Assembly: GCA_040954595.2 (NCBI GenBank)
Contig: CM082593.2
Location: forward strand, 9,610,001 to 9,674,000
Reading direction: 5' to 3'
From: Balanoglossus misakiensis
Taxonomy: Eukaryota > Hemichordata
DNA: 64,000 nucleotides
Below, piece after piece: positions 1 through 8,837 of the stretch (positions within the stretch are counted from its first letter, which is position 1; the number at the start of each line of letters is the position of its first letter). The position numbers and the translations under genes are program-made. The notes beneath the pieces were generated by a model. It was not told the DNA's origin. It saw only the letters and a program-made list of their open reading frames with translations, and ran no database searches.

Positions 1-685
1 TTTTGACCTTTTCAACTCTGTGTGGTATTTGTGGATGTGCGTGATGAGTATTGGAGAGGGGTTTGTTTTTGGGGTACAGTCGAGAGACCAAGAGAGGAGG
101 CAAGGGACCCTCGACCACTCCACAACTAAATCAAACTAAACAACACTACGCAGTGTAGATGGGGAACTAGCTACACTAGGTAGTGATTGGTTTACTATAT
201 ATGAATATGCATGAGGTCTGGTTTATAAGGTTCTACCCAGATGTAGTGCCCATGCCTTCTCACGGCGGAGCATGACAGAGAGCACCCACCCACCCACCCT
301 AAAATCGCCGACGCCTTAGGCAAGTGTTTATGTACAAGGCAGCAGTTTTAAGGATGACGAGCGAGGTACCACAAATGGCCATCGGTCACTCCTTAAGGTA
401 CAGCAAGGGACGCTCGACCACTCCACAACTAAATCAAACTAAAGAACACTACGCAGTGTAGATATGGAACTGTGTACTTTTATGAATAGTCAATTAGCAT
501 CAATTTATTTGTGGTAGTAAAACATAATGGCTTGCAGCTCCCACAACAAATACCATTACAAGTAAGATGATGCGCCAATGAACTGATTATTGATCCTCAG
601 TTTCTGTGTGCCACCGATGATGTCACTATTAATTCTGTGCTAGTTTGCACTCAGACTTCTTTTTCAAGGCTGATATTTCATTTTT
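1..685. other. Intergenic DNA with a direct repeat
   Basis: No credible gene seen. A block of about 68 bp around 101-170 recurs at about 403-471, 302 bp apart, with only a few mismatches. Both copies run from CAAGGGAC through CTCGACCACTCCACAAC to the TAGAT/GGAAC segment. This looks like a duplicated fragment of an old interspersed repeat. A short (CACC)n stretch lies near 285-299. Confidence 0.5.
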
Positions 686-719
686 AGGGGACCAAGCGCC
701 CTCAGGCGCTTGGTCCCCT
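686..719. repeat. Perfect 15-bp-stem hairpin
   Basis: AGGGGACCAAGCGCC is followed by the 4-base loop CTCA and then the exact reverse complement of the stem. It is GC-rich in AT-rich surroundings. Such hairpins occur near the ends of Helitron-like or foldback elements, but no partner end was identified here. Confidence 0.75.
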
Positions 720-2700
720 TCTGTTACTGCTGGAGTTTTTCTTCTTTCTTCTTGAGTCGTTTTTTGCTCCCGTTTTGCTCAAAAATCCCTGGTTCTACGC
801 CTATGAACCTTGGCATGGTGGTTGGGGCCCATGAGTACTAGTGCACCTGCCCTTTGAATTTGTAATTAGTCACGTGACTTGGTGGCTATAATCGAGTGAA
901 ATTTTCAAATTAACCTAATTTGCACGTTAATGGGGGCATGTACATTCTTTTCGCGATTTTCGTAGACCATGTGGCCAAAATCCCCTGTGCCAAATTTAAA
1001 GGTCCTAGGCCACGTCGATTTTGAGAAGAAGATTTGTGTAATATTTTTCGCATTTTTTGGTGGGCTGAGAACAAACACTGGGGCATCGGACTTTGACCGT
1101 CATTACATAATGTTGTGGAGATCTCATTAGCAGGAGGGTTGCAGTAGTCCTTGGAAAATCGGCTGAAATACGTAAACAGACCAGTGATTATTTTCCACGG
1201 AATGAATTTTGGGACAACACATTATCGGAGTTCAGGCGATTTATTGAATTACGCTGAGTTTGTTAGCTGTTGCCGTTTAAATGTGTCTCTGTAGCCCCGG
1301 CTACACTGGTTAACATTCAATGTAATGCGACAGCGGACTTTGACCCTCAGTCGCTAATGTTGTGGGCGGTTTCATTGGCATTTAGGTAGTCACATGTAGT
1401 GGATAGTAGTTCAGGAAATCGGCTGAAATACATCAGCAGACCAGTGATTTTCTTGCACAAAGGGAGTATGGTACCAGCAATAATCAGAGATCAGGCTTCG
1501 TTGCCGTTCAAATGTTCCTACTTCAGTCGTGACGTTGCAACTGAACGTTCAGTATGGGGTTCGGCCCGCAGGTGGCCGTGGGGGTTATCAGGCCGCCCGT
1601 AATTGGACGCAGCTTCATGCAGCTCTATGGGACCAAAATAATACGCCCGATTCGGGGGTCACCTGTGACACCTGCGTAACTCTATTATGTGCATGCATAA
1701 TTGTGGGGTCAATGAAAGGGATGCTAGCATGGTATTTGTTGCACATGGATCAATATGAAGTCCGATTTTCCTGTCAAGTTGTGGGCGACCTTATGTGACA
1801 TTTCACCTACTTGTGCTTAGTGAATAACAGCAGATGCATGCAGCTTTCGCGTGGTGGTGGTGGGGGGGGGGTATACGGATGGGACCATAATGATATACCA
1901 AAGGCGGGGTCACCCGTTGCACCTGCAAAAGTCATTGATTTTGTACATTTAATTGGACACTAACCAACAGGGCGATATGTGTGGTTTTTGTTCCACAGGG
2001 ACAAATGTAAGTGTCAGTTGGTTTTTGCCCAAATGTATAAGGTGATTTGGATGACCTCTGTCGTACAGTGCCATATCTCAGCACGTTGTACATGTGCAGC
2101 TTTGGTATTTGGAGGGATGAAACTATCATGAAATGCCAAATACATGGGGATACCTGTGACACCTGCTTGATTCATATATTCCGTGCATACCTAATGGTAG
2201 GCAAAGTGAAAGGGCTGCAAATGTAGGATTTGTTGCACATGACATAAACAGGAATGAAAATAGTTTGTCAAATAATTGGTTGACCTCAGGTGTCCATTGA
2301 CCTGCTTTCCATATGTTAGCATGCAAATCATATATAGCCAGGTGTTTGGAGGGGTAGGGTAGGACCTCTGCGTCATGAAATGCTAAATTCCTGGGGCCAC
2401 CTGTAACTTACTTGCGTAACTCATTTTATGGTCATATCTAATTAGACCAACCCAAAGGGCGAGGATTTTCCATTGTCTTGAATATGAACCAAATAAGAAT
2501 CAAAATTTTTGGCCCAATTTTTGGGTACCCTCAGCTGACCTTTGAAGTACTTACAACGTAGAAGTTCACCTTTGGTTGTTGTTTTTGTACTTGTACGACG
2601 TGCATTTCAGGTGGTTGCCTACTTCCCCATATCTCAACATCGAGAGCAAATACAGCCTACGCATTTGAATGGTACAACCCTGAATGGAGTCTAATGGTTA
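720..2700. repeat. Old interspersed repeats, including diverged 239-bp-family units
   Basis: No gene is supported. Around 1083-1250 and 1330-1500 two similar segments lie about 250 bp apart, sharing CGGACTTTGACC and AAATCGGCTGAAATAC. From about 1640 to 2560 there are several diverged units with the signature GGGGTCACCTGTGACACCTG and 'gcatacctaat', the same family as the well-kept 239-bp units further right. Small open frames here are by-products of these repeats. Confidence 0.55.
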
Positions 2701-2759
2701 TTAACTCTATGCTTGGGCCCCTTCAATGTTGCTTGCAGCTTTAATTTGTATTATCTTTT

Positions 2760-2975
2760 ATGTGTATGTTTAGAAAAACAAAAAAGAACAGTTCTTCTAC
2801 TGAACGCAGTCGCCTACTGCTTGTTGATATGTGTACTGGCCCTGCAGTGCAACAACGGCATATGCTGCTGAAGAGGCAGATGTTTGACCAAATGTACCAG
2901 TGCAGTACTGAGATTGTAGAGCTGTTCGAATACGAATTCAAAGTTTTGATTCCAATTGTTACATACACCCCCTAG
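2760..2975 (+). CDS. Possible terminal exon of an unknown protein
   Basis: An open frame of about 70 codons follows a T-rich stretch ending in TTTAG (about 2761-2775), which could be a 3' splice acceptor. The frame ends in TAG at 2973-2975. The composition looks protein-like (basic, then a hydrophobic C-terminus ending IPIVTYTP), and flanking DNA is closed in this frame. No family is recognised, no upstream exon was found and no poly(A) signal is obvious. It may equally be chance or part of an old repeat. Confidence 0.2.
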   Translation: MCMFRKTKKNSSSTERSRLLLVDMCTGPAVQQRHMLLKRQMFDQMYQCSTEIVELFEYEFKVLIPIVTYTP

Positions 2976-4440
2976 ACCAGTATCCGATCACTTTTATTAA
3001 AAATGATACTAACACTTCATTGGCAACTCGAACACTACAACAACGCCATGTTTTATATCACTGGAGGACTTACAATAGAAACAACCACAAATCCGGGTCA
3101 AGTTGGCAAAGGTCAAGGTAAACGAGAGTCCCAGACAAGTGGTGGCGCTAGACCCGTATGCGGTCACTTGGACCAGTTCTCCTGTCACTTTGCATCAGTT
3201 GCACAAACACAGTTAGAATGCATATTCTCGTAAAGTATTTGGATCCTTATAAGTAGAAATACTTTTTTTTCGTGAAGGAAATAAGTTTTTAAAGGGAAGA
3301 GAGAAATTTCATGGGCCCAGGACAGGCAAGAAATGATAACAATTAACTTTGTTAATCACTTAAAGAGCATATCTTGGCTCGAAACACACCTTTGAGGATA
3401 AGTAATAATTGGGCTTGTGTGTTAAATGCTGGTGTTCTTTTATTTATTTCATATGGACAAATAAATGTTAAATTTAAACATGTTCAGGGCCTGAGAAAAA
3501 AAACTTCTGTTTGGGCCACGCCCATACCCGTGACGTCACAAGAGGAACCCATTTACGTTTGCAACAGACTTAGCACTGTACATTGCAGTGGTTGAAATGC
3601 AATCATACATGTCTGTGATCTAAATAGCTTTGCTGTGTCAGCCTGGGTACAACTCTGTATCCCCCGCCCCCTTCAAAATAAACGTACATGTATACCTATC
3701 ATCTAGGGGAGATGCGATTATGAAAAAAAACTACTCGGCCCGGCTAGGCTACGGCTACGCATTGCAAGCAGTACACAACATGCAATGGCAGCGGATGTGT
3801 ATAGGCGCCCAACACATACAATGATTGCTGCCTCGATTAAACCGTGGAATGTTGCCCAGAGGTTTAGGTCTAGAGTGCTAGGTCTAAATCTACTTATCTT
3901 GGACAATGTCAACTTATTGATAACTGATCATGGTCTTTTGGCGATTTTCGATCACTGCCTCAACAGAATAAATACGCGCGTGTTATTACAAGGGAACTCT
4001 ATCAGCGCCGATGCAAAGCGTGTACACGCAGTCAGCAGCGATGACACATATCGCGCCGCGATGTATATGTACCATGCCAGCACTAAAATTATGTCTTCTG
4101 AATTACATGTAAGCTATATGCCTTTTTGGTGATGACAAACAGAAACATTTATGACTTGTCGCTGTAATCATGAAAGTTCCTTCACATGCTTCATACTGCA
4201 TTATAACAAAATGAAACCATACAACCAACAGCAACAGGCGATCATGCCGGGCCGACCCACTCACGCTCACACAGCATGAAACATTTTCATTGATACACAC
4301 GAATATCCAAGTTTGGAAACGGTTTTCACTCACACGCGGCAAAATTTATTCAACACATTTTGTTTCAAAATTTGTACAGTGTGTTTTGGAGCCGATGAGT
4401 CGGACATAGTGCGACGTAAAACTTGTAAACAAAGAAATTA
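2976..4440. other. Intergenic DNA, no supported gene
   Basis: Several overlapping frames of 64-115 codons exist on both strands, but they show no recognisable domain, no paired splice signals and no repeated family signal. Nothing further can be supported. Confidence 0.4.
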
Positions 4441-4450
4441 GAAAAGAAAG

Positions 4451-4481
4451 ATGGCGACCATACAGCCGAAGCCATACAAAG
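4451..4481 (+). CDS. Possible first coding exon of a host gene
   Basis: ATG at 4451 sits in a good animal start context (AAGATGGCG) and opens a short frame, MATIQPKPYK. This runs into AAAG|GTACGA, an acceptable splice donor near 4481. Unspliced, the frame closes a few codons later. The upstream ~60 bases are typical of a 5' UTR. No partner exon was identified in the following kilobase, so this is only a candidate. The downstream AT-rich region may be its intron. Confidence 0.25.
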
Positions 4482-4559
4482 GTACGACTGAAAAAAATGT
4501 GAAATAGTAACAGTAATATTTTGAACGTTCAAGTTTTTACATTGATTGCTGTCAACAGT

Positions 4560-5500
4560 AGTATACTAGGTCTATATAAGACACATTAATATTCATGAGG
4601 CTCATTAATATTCATGAGTGTCATTATATATTCATAAAATTTAATTTATTCATATTTAATTTTTCTTCATCAATATTCATGAGTAGGGTGAAATAGGACA
4701 CATTAATAATTCATGAGGATAAACGTATTGATATGAGTTATCATATAAAGTATGAATGTATAATGAAGTAGTAATGAAACTATGAAAATGACATAACTAT
4801 GTAAGAGTATGTATATTGAGTTATAGTATATGGTTTAATACGTATGTAAACGAGGGAAAATGATAATGAGGTTTTAATACGCGAGAAAATTTAATATGTT
4901 TTATACGTATAGCAGGGGGGAAATAGGACAAACCGGTTCTCGTGTCTTCTCTCTCTTTTCTTTTGTTATTGAAAACCTCACGTTGCAGGGCGATGTGAGA
5001 CACCTTTTGTGATACGTCTTTGGTGTCTTGTCTTGCGTCGCGATAATCGGATTTAGATTGCGCTATTCACTGCCTCTTCAATTGGTGCGCGTGGACTGCG
5101 GTTATGGTAATTTGATTCCATTCTCTCCCTAAGTAGGGTGTTTTAGGACACGTATTGTTTTACCGTGGGTAGTGTACAGCTGGGGCGAACGGATGCGTGG
5201 GAATTTCAACTACACGTTTGTATTAGTTAATTAACTTGTTGACTTATTTACACTACAAAAACTTAATCCTATTAACCTCAGACCACTTCATTCAATGGTG
5301 TATTTATTTGTCATACGTACTAATGTTAATTAACTTGTTGACTTGCTTACAATAAAAAAAAACCTAATCCAATTAATACGAGACCACTATTCAAATAAAC
5401 AATAAAAACACTGTTTTGTCGGGTAACAAAAATACATATGTTAATTTTGGAGTAAATACAATTCGTTCGAAACCAGTCCGGTAATTTCTTGTTGAGTAAA
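4560..5500. other. AT-rich spacer with repeated ATTAATATTCATGAG motif
   Basis: ATTAATATTCATGAG and close variants occur several times between 4585 and 4720. A phrase like GGGTGAAATAGGACAC recurs near 4686, 4914 and, more loosely, 5136. No gene was seen. The 5222-5400 part has two diverged copies of a TTAATTAACTTGTTGACTT segment about 110 bp apart. Confidence 0.4.
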
Positions 5501-5513
5501 CACCGCTGTTAAT

Positions 5514-5846
5514 ATGAAAGGTAACGTCATGTCTTCACTTGTCGTTGACGAAATACACGCAGGTGACTGGGATGATTATTTGGAACGGATGTTTATTAGA
5601 AGCTGTGTCTGGTGGGTGGTTAAGAGATATGGGTATGTTAATGAGAGACGCTTCATCATTCAACTACGTTGCATTAATGGTGACGAGGTTAAGTCACGTG
5701 TTTGGTGGCTTGCTTCGGTAAAGCGTCCATCCAATTTTGAATTGTTCAATTTGCGAGACAAATACATGTACTATTGTGACTACACAAAGATTCACAGAGT
5801 GGACGAATCAGCCTTTGTAGCAGAAATCATTAGACGCTTTGCGTAA
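5514..5846 (+). CDS. Small unknown protein, first frame of a virus-like block
   Basis: A frame of 110 codons with ATG at 5514 (a second ATG at 5529 in better context is equally possible). The protein is mixed charged/aromatic, with several Trp-Trp pairs and a basic C-terminus (EIIRRFA). No domain is recognised and there is no signal peptide. It is the first of four consecutive + strand frames separated by 10-300 bases, a density not seen elsewhere in the window. That is why I treat it as part of an inserted viral or mobile gene block rather than chance. Function is unknown. Confidence 0.45.
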   Translation: MKGNVMSSLVVDEIHAGDWDDYLERMFIRSCVWWVVKRYGYVNERRFIIQLRCINGDEVKSRVWWLASVKRPSNFELFNLRDKYMYYCDYTKIHRVDESAFVAEIIRRFA

Positions 5847-5941
5847 CAACTGTACAATTTCTATAAATTGGTGTCTTCGTCGCGTTTTAAGTATAACCTT
5901 CATTCAACGCACCCGTGCGAGAAGCGATACATAGCAGAACG

Positions 5942-6157
5942 ATGGCAGAAGCTCCAAAATTCTCATCTGTCGCAACTCAAACATCCGATGAGGAGTTTAA
6001 TGAGAATGTGGTGCAGAGCGATCCATTATGGTTGGAAGAGGAAACTTTAACGGAAGATGAAGAAATGGAATTAGCCAGACTAGCACGTAGAGCGGAAAAA
6101 ATATCTCGAGCTGGAGAAGAAATTACAAACGAAACTTTTCTGTGCCCTGCGTACTAA
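5942..6157 (+). CDS. Small acidic unknown protein of the virus-like block
   Basis: ATG at 5942 (context ACGATGGCA) is preferred over an upstream non-ATG opening at 5915. It gives 71 codons ending at TAA 6155-6157. The protein is strongly acidic in the middle (WLEEETLTEDEEMELARLAR), probably helical, with a short Cys-containing tail. The next frame starts 10 bases after its stop. Such tight spacing of monocistronic-looking frames is typical of compact DNA viruses or Polinton-like elements. No family is recognised. Confidence 0.45.
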   Translation: MAEAPKFSSVATQTSDEEFNENVVQSDPLWLEEETLTEDEEMELARLARRAEKISRAGEEITNETFLCPAY

Positions 6158-6167
6158 TATATCAGTT

Positions 6168-6458
6168 ATGGCGAGGGAGGACTGTGAAGGGTGTGAACTT
6201 GACGACCCATCGCAATTTCATCATGACTGTATGATGACTCCTATCGGAACAATGGCGGACAAGTACTTTGATGATGCAATGGAGAGAGTGGATCTTTCGA
6301 CACTAATGTCCGAGATGATGGTTGAAACCGGATTAGACAATGGACAATTACTGGATGTATTGATGCATTCGTGCTACTCGCTATTTGGGAGTGCGGAGGA
6401 AGACAAAAAGGAACAAGAAAAGTTTTTAGAGAAGTTCGTTAAACATTTCGAAGAATAG
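6168..6458 (+). CDS. Small protein with CxxC...HHxC zinc-knuckle-like motif
   Basis: 96 codons from ATG 6168 to TAG 6456-6458. Residues 6-21 hold C6-x2-C9 followed by H18/H19 and C21 around DDPSQ, a likely zinc-binding knuckle. The rest is acidic and helical. From memory, similar CxxC-x-x-D/H-PSQ-x-x-H-x-C proteins accompany large or mid-size DNA viruses and virus-like elements in invertebrate genomes, but I cannot name a family with certainty. It is followed by about 300 bases with no frame before the polymerase-like frame. Role unknown; the zinc binding is inferred from the motif only. Confidence 0.5.
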   Translation: MAREDCEGCELDDPSQFHHDCMMTPIGTMADKYFDDAMERVDLSTLMSEMMVETGLDNGQLLDVLMHSCYSLFGSAEEDKKEQEKFLEKFVKHFEE

Positions 6459-6755
6459 AAAGAGATTGGAACAATATCTCATCATATTTTTTTCTTCTTC
6501 CCTCTTTTGTTTTGTTTTCATCTTTTCTTTGATAATGAAAAAGTAGTTACTGGATAAGAATACAAGATTTGGTGAGTTTTTTTGTAATGTAAACCATGTT
6601 TTCTACCCTTTTCATAGTCAATGCGGTATCATTATTCTGCGTGAGTGTGATTTTGTATAGCTTTCTTTAGTTTTGTTTCTGATTTTTTTTAATGCTTATT
6701 TAGTTTCTTCAAATGTACAGCAACAACAACAACAACAAAAGATCAATAAGATTAC
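6459..6755. other. T-rich spacer with (CAA)n run
   Basis: A pyrimidine-rich spacer between two frames of the virus-like block. It ends in a (CAA)n run at about 6720-6740, just before the next ATG. No gene was seen. Confidence 0.4.
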
Positions 6756-6758
6756 GTG

Positions 6759-7967
6759 ATGGTTTCGAGTGGTAATAAAAAGCGGGGTGTTTTCTGTCAA
6801 AAAATTAAACCTGAGTGTGGCTCTTTACTTGAGTGTCTCACCATCTCTTCCTTACTTCCTTCAAACCCAGAGCGTGGTTCGTTTCTTGACGGTCTTACTT
6901 ACTACACTATGACTGAAAGTTCCCATCCACGAAGATTATCGGAGGCCGACATTCTATCATGTCGTACCGTAGAAGAAGTAACCTCGTTATTAAAGCTACA
7001 CGGGGCTACTATCTCTCCGGAATTGCAGCTTCTAGTGGTGCGTAAGGTCTGTCATCTGACACGGAGAGAGTTTTCTGACGTGACAGAAGACGAGATAAAG
7101 AGTTGCGTCTCGCTAAGAGAACTTGATTCTATGTTAGAATCATCCAGCAATCGCGTACCTGATGATGTACATCTGGCGGCCCTGAACGCACGTGCTGATC
7201 TCATCCGCGCGACGGAGAGAGAGTCAACAGATGGGGAAGCAAGCTGTGGAATCCGGGTAAGTTCAGACAATGTAGTACCTCTTTTGCCCACTTGTGAATT
7301 TCAATGGGAAAACCAACAAACATGTATGGGTGAAATTGCGTGTAACGAAGATCAGCGTGGTGGTAGTACCTCTGGGAATAAAAATCCCGTGATTATTGAT
7401 GAGTCATTTGTTCAGCCGGAGAACCCTCCTCCTTCAGTTGATTTGGTGCCGGGCCCTGCACAGAACCCCAGAAAACGTAGAATGAGCGTTGAAGAAATTC
7501 GCGATAACGCGGAAGAATTGTTTGAAATTCGCAAAGTAAGTCAGCGCTATATTAAGAAATTTAATACGCGCGGAAGTGACTATGTCGTGCATTTTATGCC
7601 AATCCAGACCGATGACTTGCGCGAGGCGTTAAATTCACTATATCAAGCTTTCGGGGCACTTTTTGATCATTTAACTCGGGAAATGAATCCGAACGACGTG
7701 AAAAGAGTAGTCTTTCGCACACCCCAATTGGATCGGGCAATAAATTTACCATTTGTGAAAGTACGCGATTGTACATCGGATGCGGTTTTTGCCGAAGTTC
7801 AATCAATCAAACGAATCATTTAAGATTGACGAAGAGGTATTTGTTAATATCGTTCACGTGGAAATCCCAGCGGGTGGGAAAGGACCGCGAAATAAAAATG
7901 TTAACGCGGATCAATTACGAAAAGTTAAGAAGAGTATTGTACGTATTCAAAACAAAGATAGATTAAT
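6759..7967 (+). pseudogene. Polinton/adintovirus-like DNA polymerase N-terminal part, frameshifted
   Basis: A frame of about 354 codons runs from ATG 6759 (ATG 6909 is an alternative) to a stop at 7821-7823. Near 7800 the recognisable sequence moves to the +1 frame and continues to about 7967, so a single-base indel has broken it. The first two thirds are low-complexity and charged. From about 7480 on, the pattern (basic RKRRMS stretch, QLD..INLPF, then, after the frame change, the F.ID..V.VNIVHVE.P.GGKG region) resembles the conserved segment upstream of the exonuclease domain in protein-primed family-B polymerases of Polinton/Maverick and adintovirus-type elements. This assignment is from memory. 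No exonuclease or polymerase motif (DxxSLYP, DTD) is present; the match stops at a long inverted repeat at 7972. This is a decayed endogenous copy. Confidence 0.5.
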
Positions 7968-7971
7968 TATG

Positions 7972-8230
7972 TTTGATACAAGACGCCATATATGTTATTC
8001 TACATGTAGATATATGGTGAATCAACATTCAACCACACACAACTTCCATCTCGTTTGTACGATATAAGAGTAAAAACTCGCCCAAAATGAATAAATGGTA
8101 AAGAACGAATATTCATTTTGGCGAGTTTTTCACTCTCCTGTCTATAAGAGGGATGGAAGTTGTGTGTGGTTGAACGTTCATTCGCTATATATCCACATGT
8201 AGAATAACATATATGGCGTCTTGTATCAAA
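7972..8230. repeat. Long near-perfect inverted repeat (foldback MITE or viral-type hairpin)
   Basis: The segment from TTTGATACAAGACGCC at 7972 is repeated in inverse from about 8104 to 8230, leaving a short AT-rich centre near 8092-8103. The arms are about 120-125 bp with scattered mismatches, mainly near 8062-8080. It interrupts the polymerase-like frame. Just beyond it (8231-8310) the reading resumes in a plausible protein-like frame before a stop, so it may be a palindromic MITE inserted into the pseudogene. No target duplication is clear. A viral terminal hairpin is the alternative. Confidence 0.7.
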
Positions 8231-8837
8231 CCGTGTCTCTTAGCAAATATAATATGGGAAAAAGGGCAGCGAGAGAGAAACTTTGTCCTTCACATGGGGA
8301 GTAAATGCATATGCGTGTGTATTTAAAGTTAACTGTAAATCCCCAGGTTAATACGTGGCCAAAAGCACTGTAATTTGACATTTCTAATGATGGTGAGATG
8401 TTGTTTGCTCCCCAGGGAGTTGAATGGAATATTTAGGTCCAACGACCTAGGTCAAATGACCATGGGACAACTTAAAGCACGTTGAGATTTAATGTGCTAC
8501 ATAAGTTATAAATATTATAAAAATATTATTACATAAACAACACTCTTGCTTAGCAAAGGAAGTGGTCAGGTGAAATATATTCGCAGAGCTGACCAATTCT
8601 TTAAGGAAAATTAAAGTTGGGTAATTTGGACGTATTCATACAAGTGTTGGTCAATGATAGGAAAGTCCTTTGTTCATTTTCAAAATGAAAACCAAAAATG
8701 CGAACAAAACACACTGAATTACGTATGGGATATTGATGTTGCCTAATTTGCGTGTCTCCACATTTACTTAAACTCTCACAGGGAGACAAATGTCACAGCA
8801 AACGGAAAAATGATTATGCTACCACTGGTCAAAAAAG
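8231..8837. repeat. Spacer with diverged tandem units
   Basis: After a short possible remnant of the polymerase-like frame (8231-8310) there is no gene. Around 8725-8775 the phrase ATATTGATGTTGCCTAATTT matches a similar phrase at about 11,525. The DNA on both sides of the 8.84-11.32 kb segment therefore belongs to the same repeat family. Confidence 0.4.

Noticed and set aside
3785-4132. 115-codon + strand frame
   Set aside because: No recognisable domain or splice signals, overlapped by other open frames, in a region with weak coding character.
7972-8230. Parvovirus-like terminal hairpin with an NS1 gene nearby
   Set aside because: No helicase (Walker A GxxxxGKT) or capsid frame is present in the adjoining block, so a parvovirus origin is not supported.
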